Positions 48,648 through 57,392 of a stretch of 57,443 bases of DNA are shown piece after piece. Position numbers and translations under genes: made by a program. The notes under the pieces are model-generated. The model searched no databases and was not told the DNA's origin. It saw only the letters and a program-made list of their open reading frames with translations. Each line of letters opens with the position of its first letter. The first letter of the stretch is position 1. Origin of the DNA: Gemmatimonadaceae bacterium (GTDB lineage: Bacteria; Gemmatimonadota; Gemmatimonadetes; Gemmatimonadales; Gemmatimonadaceae); the NCBI GenBank assembly GCA_025931335.1, contig JAICNG010000011.1, positions 1 through 57,443 on the forward strand, in the 5' to 3' direction.

Positions 48648-48672
48648 CGGCGGCGCGGTCACGGCGCCGCGG

Positions 48673-49659
48673 TCACGGCGCCGCGCCGACGAGCAGGGGC
48701 GAAACCTCCTCACTCACCTCGAGCGCGTCCTCGTGATAGGAGAGCCATCCCGTGGTCTCCTCGACGACGAGCTCGACCTGGGTGCCCAGCGGGAGGGTGA
48801 GGTTCGGCACCTCGTGTCCGGCCGGGAAATCCATGAGAACGGGCACGTTCAGGTCGGCAACGAGATCGAGCAGAAAATCCTCGAACTCATCCTCCTCGGA
48901 GCGGTCGATCGAGAGCTGGCCGAAGATGATTCCGCGGACGTGACGCAGCAGCCCCGCCGCGCGCAGGTGGACGAGCCGCTCGTCGGTGACCGACATCGGA
49001 TCGCGGGTCTCCTCGAGGAAGAGAATCGCGTCGCGCGTGTCCACTTCGTACGGGGTCCCGATCGTCTGCTGCACGAGCGACAGGTTTCCGCCGATGAGCC
49101 GGCCGACGGCGCGCCCGGGACGCATCGCGCGCGCCATGCCGCGGCCGATGCGAGAGGACGGGCGAGATGTCGTCAACGCTTGCAGCAGGCCCGCCATGGT
49201 GGGATCGCGCGTGCTCGGGATGAGGTCGTCCACGGTGGGACCGTGAAAGACGCGGAGCCCGGCGCGGCGCATGAGCCAGAGATGGAGCGCTGTGATGTCG
49301 GAGTAGCCGACGAAGGGCTTGGGATTCCGGCGGAAGACTTCCGGATCGAGATGCGGGAGCATGCGCACGGCGCCGTAGCCGCCGGTGCCACCGATGACGG
49401 CCTTCACACGCGGGTCGAGCCACATGCCGGTGAAGTTCTCGGCGCGGCGCTCGTCTTCGCGCCGCTGGAACCGGCGGATCTCGTTGATTTCCGGATCGAG
49501 GATCACGGGATATCCCGCGCGCTCGAGCGCTTTGACGCCGCGCATGAGCCACCCTTCGCGCGGGGAGTAGGATGGCGCGACAACGCCGATCGCGTCGCCC
49601 TGTTGAAGAGCGGGCGGGCGGACGAGCGGGGGCAAGCCGTCGGAGACTTCGGATGTCAT
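48673..49659 (-). CDS. S66-family LD-carboxypeptidase-like protein
   Basis: This 328-residue protein has S66 peptidase landmarks: PPALQQGDAIGVVAPSYSPREGW, a nucleophilic Ser in FVGYSDITALHLWL, and RLIGGNLSLVQQTIGTPYE in the middle. S66 enzymes cut the L-Lys/DAP-D-Ala bond in peptidoglycan recycling; homologs can also cleave microcin-type peptides. No signal peptide, so cytoplasmic. It precedes the D-aminoacylase gene. The sequence from 49660 to 49880 holds no gene. Confidence 0.88.
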   Translation of the reverse strand: MTSEVSDGLPPLVRPPALQQGDAIGVVAPSYSPREGWLMRGVKALERAGYPVILDPEINEIRRFQRREDERRAENFTGMWLDPRVKAVIGGTGGYGAVRMLPHLDPEVFRRNPKPFVGYSDITALHLWLMRRAGLRVFHGPTVDDLIPSTRDPTMAGLLQALTTSRPSSRIGRGMARAMRPGRAVGRLIGGNLSLVQQTIGTPYEVDTRDAILFLEETRDPMSVTDERLVHLRAAGLLRHVRGIIFGQLSIDRSEEDEFEDFLLDLVADLNVPVLMDFPAGHEVPNLTLPLGTQVELVVEETTGWLSYHEDALEVSEEVSPLLVGAAP

Positions 49660-49880
49660 GGGGAGGAGGGGCGGGTACAACAGGCCCTTGAATGTACCCG
49701 GGTGGGGGCGCCGAAGGGAGCAGTCAAAATGCCCGAACAGAGGCCGTCGGATGGCAGTTACGGGCTTCCTGTGGCGGTTAACTCGTCCGGGGCCTCCAGA
49801 GGGGCTGGATGGGGCGGCGAGGGGGCGAGGGGTGCGCCTAACGATTAGGCTGGGGATTCGATGGTTCGTCCGGGGGCCGT

Positions 49881-50051
49881 CGCGCAACGAGCCGTGACAG
49901 CGTATCACAGAGGACACAGAGACGCACACAGAGACTCACAGAGAACCCCGACTGCAAGGGCTTTCCAAAAGCTTTGGCAGTTGCAGTTCTCGGTGAGTCC
50001 CTGTGGATGTCTCTGTGTCCTCTGTGATACGCTGTCACGGCTCGTTGCGCG
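49881..50051. repeat. Family F giant inverted repeat (MITE-like)
   Basis: A near-perfect palindrome: the outer 43 bp (49881-49923) match the complement of 50009-50051 without a mismatch, and the remaining arm to 49957 / from 49981 pairs with few differences around a 23-nt loop. The arms carry CACAGAG-type heptamers. It lies between divergent S66 (start 49659) and IspH (start 50154), so it is not a terminator between convergent genes. Its ends match the element at 21964-22419. Confidence 0.88.
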
Positions 50052-50153
50052 ATTGGAGCACGGCCGGACCTCGGAGCTCTGCGACCCCCATCACAATCCG
50101 CCTCGTGCCTCAAATCCCTGTGGGAACCTCCCCCGCAGCACTAGATTCCGGGC

Positions 50154-51362
50154 ATGTCGTCGTCCGAGACCTACTATCGCAAAGGATTCGGCCTCAAATC
50201 CGCCGTCCAGGGGACACTCGACGCCGACTATTCCGGTGGCCTCGTCGACCTCCTCCGTGAGCGCGACCGCTCGCTCACCATCCGCGACGTCACCATCCGG
50301 TTGGCTCGCGAGTTCGGCTTCTGTTACGGGGTCGAGCGCGCGGTCGAGTACGCCTATCAAGCCCGCAGCAAGTTCCCCAACCGCCGCATCTTCCTCGTCG
50401 GCGAGATCATCCACAACCCGCACGTCAACGCGAAGCTCCGCTCGATGGGAATCACTATCCTCCAGCCGGAGCACGGGTCGTTCGACTACTCGCCGGTGAC
50501 GCCGCACGACGTCGTCATCCTGCCCGCGTTCGGCGTCACCATCCGTGACTTCGAGACGTTGCGCGCGGTCGGATGCGTCGTGGTCGACACGACCTGCGGG
50601 TCGGTGCTCAACGTCTGGAAGCGGGTGGAGAGCTATGCCAAGGACGGCTTTACCGCGCTCATCCACGGCAAGTACTACCACGAGGAGACGCGCGCGACCG
50701 CCTCCCAGGTGACCAAGTTCCCCGATGGGCAGTACCTCATCGTGCGCGACATGGCGGAGGCTCGCCTGGTGTGCGACTACATCGAGGGGACGCTGGATCG
50801 CGACGACCTGATGGCGCAGCTGGGAAAGGGCGCGGGGCCGGGCTTCGATCCGGAGCGGCATCTGGCGAGGATCGGCGTCGCGAACCAGACGACGATGCTC
50901 GCGCGCGAATCGCTCGCGATCGCCCAGGCGGTAAGCGATGCGATGGCGCGGGCGCACGGGGAAGCTCATCGCGCCGAGCACTTCCGATCCTTCGACACCA
51001 TCTGCTCGGCCACGCAGGATCGGCAGGACGCGGTGGAGGAGCTGCTGCGCGAGCCACTCGACGCGATGCTGGTCATTGGCGGCTACAACTCGAGCAACAC
51101 GATCTCACTCGCCGCGATCTGCGCGGCGAGAGTACCGACGTACCACGTGGAGGACGCGACGTGCATCGACCCGGAGCGGGGGACGGTTCGGCATTGGGAC
51201 GCCGCGCGGAAAGCGGAAGTGGAGACGGCGGATTGGCTGGCTCCCTCGGGGGCGCTCCGTGTGGGGATCACCGCCGGTGCGAGCACGCCGAACAACAAGA
51301 TCGGCGACGCGGTCGCGCGGGTTCTGGCGACGCGGGGGATCGGGCGGGAGGACGTCGTGTGA
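50154..51362 (+). CDS. ispH: 4-hydroxy-3-methylbut-2-enyl diphosphate reductase
   Basis: A 402-residue IspH/LytB of the long form (as in cyanobacteria and plastids). Three Fe-S ligands are present: Cys57 (FGFCYGV), Cys148 (DTTCGSV) and Cys284 (TICSATQ), along with FLVGEIIHNPHVN, GYNSSNT and TAGAST. It catalyses the last step of the MEP pathway, making IPP and DMAPP. The next gene (mutarotase-like) starts about 10 bp after its stop. Confidence 0.95.
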   Translation: MSSSETYYRKGFGLKSAVQGTLDADYSGGLVDLLRERDRSLTIRDVTIRLAREFGFCYGVERAVEYAYQARSKFPNRRIFLVGEIIHNPHVNAKLRSMGITILQPEHGSFDYSPVTPHDVVILPAFGVTIRDFETLRAVGCVVVDTTCGSVLNVWKRVESYAKDGFTALIHGKYYHEETRATASQVTKFPDGQYLIVRDMAEARLVCDYIEGTLDRDDLMAQLGKGAGPGFDPERHLARIGVANQTTMLARESLAIAQAVSDAMARAHGEAHRAEHFRSFDTICSATQDRQDAVEELLREPLDAMLVIGGYNSSNTISLAAICAARVPTYHVEDATCIDPERGTVRHWDAARKAEVETADWLAPSGALRVGITAGASTPNNKIGDAVARVLATRGIGREDVV

Positions 51363-51372
51363 GGAGCGAGCG

Positions 51373-52296
51373 GTGAGTCGCGCGAACGTGGCGACGCCTC
51401 CCGGCATCGTCGAGCTGAGCTCCGAGAATGCCCGGGTCGCATTCGTTCCCGCCATGGGGGGACGGATCATCGCCCTCGACCTCGGCGGGCGGCAGTGGCT
51501 GACCGATGGCGATCGCGGCGGCATCACCGAGTGCTTTCCCACGGTGTCGGCGTGCACGATCTCCTCGGGAATCCCATCGCTCGGGGGACAGACGCTTCCC
51601 GCGGGGGGAGAGATCGCCGGACGCGCTCCGTCGTTCACGATGGAGACGCACGATCCCGACGAGGGTGCCGCCGCTCTTCGCGCGGTGACGGAGTGGACGG
51701 GCGAGCGCGCGCCATGGCGCTATGTGCGCGAGCTGCGCGTGATTCCGGACGCCGTCATCATGCGCTACGCGCTGACCAACGACGGCAAGGAGAAGCTGCC
51801 ATTCATCTGGGCCGCCCGCGCCTCGCTCCCACTCGGCGAAGGGACAACGGTAGAGCTCCCCGACAGCTCGCGCACGCGGATCGGCGCGCAGCAGGGGATC
51901 GACCTGCTCGGCGTGAGCGCGGAGCACCGGTGGCCCAAGCTGCGCAGCGCGAAGGCGATCGTCGACTTCTCGAAGCCCGACGCCGTCGCGCGGAAGTTCT
52001 CGTGCACGCTCTTCGTCGATCTCGCGTCGGGTCGCGCGTCGGTGACGGAAGGTCCTCACCGGCTCCACGTGGAGTTCGACCCGTCGCGCCTTCCGCATTT
52101 CGAGGTGAGCGTCGACCGGCGCGGCTGGGCTCCCTTCGGCGGCGGCCCGAACGCCTCGTCGCTGGTGATCGCACCGCGCATGGGCGTCCCCGATTCTCTC
52201 AGTGAGGCGTTAGGCGCCTGGAACGGTGCGCAGTGGGTCGCGCCCGGGGAGACGCGGGAGTGGGAAGTGGTTTTTCGGGGGGAGAGACTCAAGTAG
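51373..52296 (+). CDS. Galactose-mutarotase-like (aldose 1-epimerase superfamily) protein
   Basis: A 307-residue beta-sandwich protein: GIVELSSENARVAFVPAMGGRIIALDLGGRQWLTDG, YALTNDGKEKLPFIWAARAS, and LGAWNGAQWVAPGETREWEV at the end. It resembles aldose epimerase/DUF4432-like carbohydrate-binding proteins, but the catalytic His/Glu are not clear, so enzymatic activity is open. The GTG start has GAGGAG upstream. It includes GCGTTAGGC in frame (A-L-G) near 52207-52215. Confidence 0.75.
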   Translation: MSRANVATPPGIVELSSENARVAFVPAMGGRIIALDLGGRQWLTDGDRGGITECFPTVSACTISSGIPSLGGQTLPAGGEIAGRAPSFTMETHDPDEGAAALRAVTEWTGERAPWRYVRELRVIPDAVIMRYALTNDGKEKLPFIWAARASLPLGEGTTVELPDSSRTRIGAQQGIDLLGVSAEHRWPKLRSAKAIVDFSKPDAVARKFSCTLFVDLASGRASVTEGPHRLHVEFDPSRLPHFEVSVDRRGWAPFGGGPNASSLVIAPRMGVPDSLSEALGAWNGAQWVAPGETREWEVVFRGERLK

Positions 52297-52309
52297 GGGC
52301 GGGTCGGCG

Positions 52310-53701
52310 CTAGTCTATAATGCTCCCGAACGGCTTGATCTGCTCCTCGATGACCCGACGGTCGCCGGCGATGACGATCGTCATCGTGTCGTCCTTCAGG
52401 TACTCGCGCGCGATGCGCTGCACATCGGCGGGGGTCACCGCGTAGATCTTCCGCACCAGGTCGCGCAGGTAGCTCTCGCCAAGGCCGTGCAGCCCGGTGA
52501 ACTGCAGCTGGTTGATGATGCCGTTCCGCGAGGAGTTCTGGAGGACGAAGATCCCGGCCAGATACTTCTGAATCGACTCGAGCTCCCGCGCCGATGGCGG
52601 CTCGGACTGCAGCCGGTCGATCTCGAAGAAGATCTCCTTCAGCGACGCGCCCGTCACGTTCGTCGTGACGTCGGCGATCTCGGCCCAGTACGCGCTCTTG
52701 AGCAACGGGCTGATCGTGCTGAACGGCGAGTACGCATAGCCCTTCTGCTCGCGGATGTTGCTGGTGATGCGCGAGCCGAAGGAGCCGCCGAGGATGGCGT
52801 CGGTGACGCGGAGCGCGACGTAGTCGGGGTGCGAGGGATCGACTACGGGCAGGCCGAGGTAGATCGTGCTCTGCACGGCGCCCGGACGATCGACGACGTG
52901 AATCACGCGCGACGTTTTCGGCGTCGGCGCGTGGAACACCGGCTCCGTGCCCGCCTGCCAGTCGCCCAGGCTCTCGCGGACGGCGGCTTCCATCGCCGCT
53001 GCGTCGAAGCGGCCGACGACGTAGAAGTGTGCCCGACGGGCGCCGTAGTTGGCAGCGTGAAAGGCCTTCACCTGATCGACGGTGTAGCCCTGCACCTGGG
53101 ATTCCGTCGGGAACATCCGCCCGTACGGGTGATTCGGATAGATCACCGAGAGGAACTTCTCGGGCGCGAGCTGCTTCTGGTCGCTCTTGGCGACGGTGAT
53201 CTGGCGCAGCCGATTCGCCTTGAGTCGCGCGAGCTCGGTGTCGGGGAACTTCGGATTCCGCGCGATGTCGGCGACGAGACGCACCATGCTCGGGCCGAAC
53301 TCCGAGAGCACGTCGGCGCCGATGAAGCTCTCATTCATCCCGACGTTGAACGCGACCGCCCCACCGTACTGCGCCGCCTCCTCGGCGATCTTCTGCGCGC
53401 TGCGGGTCGTGGTTCCCTCGAGCATGAGGTCGCGGGTGAGGTCGGAGAGCCACGTCGTTTCCGCGGTCTCATCGACGTTCCCACTCTGGATCACGAGCCG
53501 GACGGCGACCTTCGGCGTGATGCCGTACGGAGCCATCGTGACGTCGAGGCCGTTCGGCAGGGAGAACGTGCGGACTGCCGCGAGGGCAAAGTCCTTTGGC
53601 GCGCCCGGCGTGGGCGGCGTCTCGCGCGGTGCCTGGGCGAGCGCGGGAGCCGCAGCCAGCGCGAGCGTCGTCAGGGCAAGAAATGGCGTCACCCGCTTCA
53701 T
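52310..53701 (-). CDS. M16-family peptidase, probably non-catalytic partner
   Basis: A 463-residue exported M16 (insulinase/PQQL-like) protein with a signal peptide (MKRVTPFLALTTLALAAAPALA). The place of the HxxEH zinc motif reads LSDLTRDLMLEGT, so the two histidines and glutamate are missing. The rest of the M16 fold is conserved, including GRMFPTESQVQGYTVDQVKAFH and the C-terminal VTPADVQRIAREYL. It overlaps the preceding active M16 gene by 4 bp (ATGA), the typical catalytic/non-catalytic heterodimer arrangement. Confidence 0.9.
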   Translation of the reverse strand: MKRVTPFLALTTLALAAAPALAQAPRETPPTPGAPKDFALAAVRTFSLPNGLDVTMAPYGITPKVAVRLVIQSGNVDETAETTWLSDLTRDLMLEGTTTRSAQKIAEEAAQYGGAVAFNVGMNESFIGADVLSEFGPSMVRLVADIARNPKFPDTELARLKANRLRQITVAKSDQKQLAPEKFLSVIYPNHPYGRMFPTESQVQGYTVDQVKAFHAANYGARRAHFYVVGRFDAAAMEAAVRESLGDWQAGTEPVFHAPTPKTSRVIHVVDRPGAVQSTIYLGLPVVDPSHPDYVALRVTDAILGGSFGSRITSNIREQKGYAYSPFSTISPLLKSAYWAEIADVTTNVTGASLKEIFFEIDRLQSEPPSARELESIQKYLAGIFVLQNSSRNGIINQLQFTGLHGLGESYLRDLVRKIYAVTPADVQRIAREYLKDDTMTIVIAGDRRVIEEQIKPFGSIID

Positions 53702-55116
53702 GGCGTCGGCTTCCTTGGCTCGATGGTGAGAATGGTACGGTTGGTGGGCCGCAGGTATTCCTGCGCGGTTCGCATGATCAGCTCGGGCGTGACCTTCTCG
53801 AACTCGGCCTCGAGACGGTTGATGCGCGCGGGATCGGAATCGAACAGCGCGAAGACGGCCAGCAAGTCGGCGCGACCGAAGCCGCCGAGGGCCTCGAGGT
53901 AGGAATAGAAGTTGGAGCGGACCTTGGTGCGAGCGCGCTCGACCGTCGCCGCATCCACCGGCTTCGTCCGCAGCTCCTCGATGACGCCATCGATCGCCGC
54001 GAGGATGGAATCGGCCGGCTTGTCGGCGTCGTGAATGAGCGACGTCGTCATGAGCATCGGCCCGTCGTAGTTGAACATGTTGCCGAGCCCGAAGTTGATG
54101 CCGCCGTTCACGCCGCCGGTGTAGCCGCGACGCTGCACGAGCTCCTGCCAGAGACGGCTATCGCGACCCTGGAGCAGGATCTGCTCGATGAGCCCCATCG
54201 CGTAATACTCCGGCGTATTCCGCGGTGGCATGTGATAGGCAAACCCGAGCGCGGGGCGCTGCGCGAGCCGATCCTCCTTGCTCTGCCGCTTTTCGGCGGT
54301 CTGGCGCGGCTCGGCGATGTCGGGCTTGGCGGCGAGCGCCACGCGTGGAATGCCGGCGAAATACTTCTGAATCCACGCCTTCGTCTGCGCGGGATCGTAG
54401 TCGCCGACCACGACCAGCACGGCGTTGTTCGGCGCGTAGTACTGCTTGAAGAAGCTCTGGACGTCGGCGAGCGTGGCCGCGTCGAGGTGCTCGAGGTCGC
54501 CGTAGAAGTTGTGCGCGTTGTACCAGTTGGTGTTCGCGATCTGCGGCATGTCCAGCCAGGGGAAGCCCCCGTACGGCTGGTTGAGCACGTTCACCTTGAC
54601 CTCGTTCTTCACCACGCCCTGCTGGTTGGTGAGGTTCTCCTGCGTGATCGCCAACCCGCGCATGCGATCGGCCTCGGCCCACAGCATCGTCTCGAGCGTG
54701 TGCGAGGGCACGACCTCGAAGTAGTTCGTGTAGTCGAAGCGCGTCGAGCCGTTGAGCACGCCGCCGTTCGACTGCACGAGCTTGATGAACTCCATCTTGC
54801 CGAGGTTGTTCGAGCCCTGGAACATCATGTGCTCGAACAGGTGCGCGAAGCCGGTGCGATCGCGCGGCTCGATGCGGAAGCCGATGTTGTAGTACACGGC
54901 TACGGCAGCCACCGGCGAGGTGGCGTCACGCGACAGCACGACCTTCAGGCCGTTCGGCAGCGTGTCATAGTCGACCGGGATGGAGAAGCGCGCCGCGGGA
55001 GCGGGCGCCGCTCGCGCTGGCGTGGGCGCGCTCGCCGGCGCGCTCGTGCCGCCGCTGGCACATGCGGCGACAGTGAGGGCGACGGCCAGCGGCGCGAGAA
55101 GACGTGGAATTGCCAT
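53698..55116 (-). CDS. M16-family zinc peptidase, catalytic subunit
   Basis: A 472-residue lipoprotein-like M16 peptidase. Lipobox VAAC (Cys19) follows a signal helix. The zinc motif H92-L-F-E95-H96 (GFAHLFEHMMFQG) is intact, as are NYFEVVPSHTLETMLWAEADRM and the second glutamate region VVKNEVKVNVLNQPYGG. The start is at 55116, with GGAG upstream. It probably degrades small peptides in the envelope together with the inactive partner it overlaps. Confidence 0.92.
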   Translation of the reverse strand: MAIPRLLAPLAVALTVAACASGGTSAPASAPTPARAAPAPAARFSIPVDYDTLPNGLKVVLSRDATSPVAAVAVYYNIGFRIEPRDRTGFAHLFEHMMFQGSNNLGKMEFIKLVQSNGGVLNGSTRFDYTNYFEVVPSHTLETMLWAEADRMRGLAITQENLTNQQGVVKNEVKVNVLNQPYGGFPWLDMPQIANTNWYNAHNFYGDLEHLDAATLADVQSFFKQYYAPNNAVLVVVGDYDPAQTKAWIQKYFAGIPRVALAAKPDIAEPRQTAEKRQSKEDRLAQRPALGFAYHMPPRNTPEYYAMGLIEQILLQGRDSRLWQELVQRRGYTGGVNGGINFGLGNMFNYDGPMLMTTSLIHDADKPADSILAAIDGVIEELRTKPVDAATVERARTKVRSNFYSYLEALGGFGRADLLAVFALFDSDPARINRLEAEFEKVTPELIMRTAQEYLRPTNRTILTIEPRKPTP

Positions 55117-55138
55117 TGGGGCTCCAAGCTTGGAAGGA

Positions 55139-55234
55139 GAACGAGGAACGAGGACCGAGGAAGCGCCCAGGAAGGACAAACGGACCGGCGGGGAAGGATG
55201 TATAATCCACTTCCTCGGTCCTCGTTCCTCGTTC
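55139..55234. repeat. Family B inverted repeat in a divergent promoter region
   Basis: Arms 55139-55162 and 55211-55234 are perfectly complementary over 24 nt around a 48-nt loop. The loop contains a perfect TATAAT at 55201-55206. It lies between the divergent starts of M16 (55116) and S9 peptidase (55261). Confidence 0.85.
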
Positions 55235-55260
55235 CTCAGTCGGCCCTTGACGATACGACG

Positions 55261-57345
55261 ATGCCACACGTAGCCAAGACCTCTTACATCATACTTACAT
55301 CGCTCGCCGTACTGGCGTCGACGGCCCCGGCACAGCAAGCGTCGCGCGCCCTCACGTTCGAGGATTTCGCCGCGGTGCGGCACGTGTCCGATCCGCAGAT
55401 CTCGCCCGATGGGCGGTCGATCCTGTACGCGCTGCGAACGACCGACGTCGAGGCGAACCGCCGGGTGACCCATACGATGCTCGCGCCCGTTGCCGGAGCG
55501 GGAAGCGCGCGACGTTTCCCGAACGACACGACGCGCGCGACCGAAGCACGGTGGTCGCCGGACGGGTCGCGTGTCGCGTACGTCGCCGGGGGACAGCTCT
55601 GGGTGTCGGACGCGCGCGGGGGCAACGCGCGTCGAGTCACGGATCTGGCGGGCGGTGCGAGCGGCCTCATGTGGGCACCGACGGGAACGCACCTCGCTTT
55701 CGTCTCGACGGTGACGCCGGGATGTGCGGACGACGCGTGCAATCGGGCGGCGGAGAAGGCGCGGGAGCAGAACAAGGTGAAGGCGTACGTCGCGGACCGT
55801 CTGCTGTATCGCCACTGGACTGCGTGGGACACGGGGACACGCTCACACCTGTTCGTCGTCAACGTCGACGGCACCGGGCTGCGCGACCTCACCGCCGGGG
55901 CGCGCTACGACGTTCCGGTACCGCCGTTCGGCGGAAGCGAGCAATACGCGTGGTCGCCAGACGGTCGCGAGCTCGCGTACACGGCGAAGGAAGCGACGCG
56001 CGACGAGGCGTGGTCCACCGACGTGAACGTGTACGTCGTGCCGATCACCGGCGGCGCCCCGCGCGTGATCACCGCGGCGAACAAGGGCGCCGATCAGAAC
56101 CCGGTGTACACGCCCAACGGACTCTTCATCGCCTACGCGTCACAGGAGCGTGCCGGCTTCGAGTCCGATCGCTGGCGCCTGATGTTCTACCACCGCCACA
56201 CCGGTGAGTCTCGGGAGGCGCTCACCGGATGGGACCGCAGCGCCGAGGGCTACTTCTTTTCCGCCGACAATCGCACGCTGTTCGTCGTGACGCAGGATCA
56301 CGGCCGGGACAAGCTGTTTCGCTTTCGGATGGACGGCATGGGTGGCCCCAAAGCGGAGCTGCTCATTGGTGACCAGAACAACACGCAGTTCACGATCTCG
56401 AAGACCGGAAACGTGATCGCCTGGGTGCGCGACGCCGCGCATCGCCCCCATGAAGTCTGGACGGCCACGATTGGCGATCGCGGCGTCATCGGTACGCGAC
56501 GACTCACTCACCATAACGACTCGCTGATCGCGCGGGTGCGCCTGCATCCGCTCGACGAGATGTGGTCGCGCGGCGCGCTCGGCGACAGCGTGCACAGCTT
56601 CGTGCTCCGCCCACCGCAGTGGGAGGCGGGGAAGAAGTTCCCGACGCTGTTGTTGATCCATGGCGGTCCGCAGGGAGCCTGGCTCGACACGTGGCATTCC
56701 CGCTGGAACTACCAGATGCTGGCGGCGCCGGGCTACGGCCTGGTGATCGTTAACCCGCGGGGCTCGACCGGATACGGGCAGGCGTTCCTCGATTCGGTCA
56801 CGAAGAACTGGGGCGACGAGGTGTACGCGGACCTCATGCACGCGCTCGATGCCGCCCTCGCGCGCAACGCGTGGATGGACTCGACACGACTCGGTGCCAC
56901 CGGAGGCTCGTACGGCGGCTACATGACGAACTGGATTGCCGGCCACACCGATCGCTTCGATGCGCTGGTGACGCACGCGGGTGTGTTCAATCTCGAGGCG
57001 ATGTACGGCGCGACCGAGGAGCTGTGGTTCACCGAATGGGAGTTCGGGGGTCCGTGGTGGGATTCGACGGCGATGGCCACGCAGTACCGGCGCTACTCGC
57101 CGCACCTGTTCGTGAAGAACTTCAAGACACCGATGCTCGTGATCCACGGCGAGCTCGACTACCGCGTGCCGTACACCGAGGGTCTATCCCTCTTCACCGC
57201 GCTCCAGCGCCAGGGTGTGCCGAGCCGCCTGCTCGTGTACCCCGACGAGGGTCACTGGATTCTCAAGCCGCAGAATCAGCGGCTCTGGTGGAGCGAGGTG
57301 CAGGGGTGGTTTGGGAGGTACTTGAAGGGAGGGGCAGTGCCGTGA
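55261..57345 (+). CDS. S9-family prolyl oligopeptidase/dipeptidyl peptidase
   Basis: A 694-residue exported serine peptidase. A signal peptide (MPHVAKTSYIILTSLAVLASTA) is followed by a beta-propeller region with WD40-like PD40 strands (ISPDGRSILYALR, WSPDGSRVAYVAGG, WSPDGRELAYTAKE, DNRTLFVVTQDHG) and an alpha/beta hydrolase domain. The catalytic triad is Ser550 (GGSYGGYM), Asp633 (GELDYRVP) and His665 (DEGHWI). It likely cleaves proline-containing or other short peptides outside the cytoplasm. The neighbouring M16 genes suggest a peptide-scavenging cluster. Confidence 0.95.
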   Translation: MPHVAKTSYIILTSLAVLASTAPAQQASRALTFEDFAAVRHVSDPQISPDGRSILYALRTTDVEANRRVTHTMLAPVAGAGSARRFPNDTTRATEARWSPDGSRVAYVAGGQLWVSDARGGNARRVTDLAGGASGLMWAPTGTHLAFVSTVTPGCADDACNRAAEKAREQNKVKAYVADRLLYRHWTAWDTGTRSHLFVVNVDGTGLRDLTAGARYDVPVPPFGGSEQYAWSPDGRELAYTAKEATRDEAWSTDVNVYVVPITGGAPRVITAANKGADQNPVYTPNGLFIAYASQERAGFESDRWRLMFYHRHTGESREALTGWDRSAEGYFFSADNRTLFVVTQDHGRDKLFRFRMDGMGGPKAELLIGDQNNTQFTISKTGNVIAWVRDAAHRPHEVWTATIGDRGVIGTRRLTHHNDSLIARVRLHPLDEMWSRGALGDSVHSFVLRPPQWEAGKKFPTLLLIHGGPQGAWLDTWHSRWNYQMLAAPGYGLVIVNPRGSTGYGQAFLDSVTKNWGDEVYADLMHALDAALARNAWMDSTRLGATGGSYGGYMTNWIAGHTDRFDALVTHAGVFNLEAMYGATEELWFTEWEFGGPWWDSTAMATQYRRYSPHLFVKNFKTPMLVIHGELDYRVPYTEGLSLFTALQRQGVPSRLLVYPDEGHWILKPQNQRLWWSEVQGWFGRYLKGGAVP

Positions 57346-57350
57346 GGCCA

Positions 57351-57392
57351 AAGGGGTCGAAGGGATCGAAGGGGTCGAGGGGATCGACGGGG
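57351..57392. repeat. Family G tandem repeat (GAAGGGGTC/GATC units)
   Basis: Four to five direct copies of a GAAGGGGTC-type unit lie just after the S9 stop codon. The complementary arm, if any, is outside the window. Confidence 0.6.

Noticed and set aside
47914-49848. A 644-codon plus frame opposite the D-aminoacylase and S66 genes
   Set aside because: No motif, and both minus-strand genes show clear family signatures in that region.
49881-50051. Insertion sequence
   Set aside because: No transposase frame inside or beside it; at most a non-autonomous MITE-like element.
53596-57345. A 1,249-codon open frame covering the antisense of the M16 gene plus the S9 gene
   Set aside because: Only the part from 55261 on is a protein family; the first 555 codons are antisense to the M16 peptidase and have Arg/His-rich non-protein composition typical of high-GC shadows.
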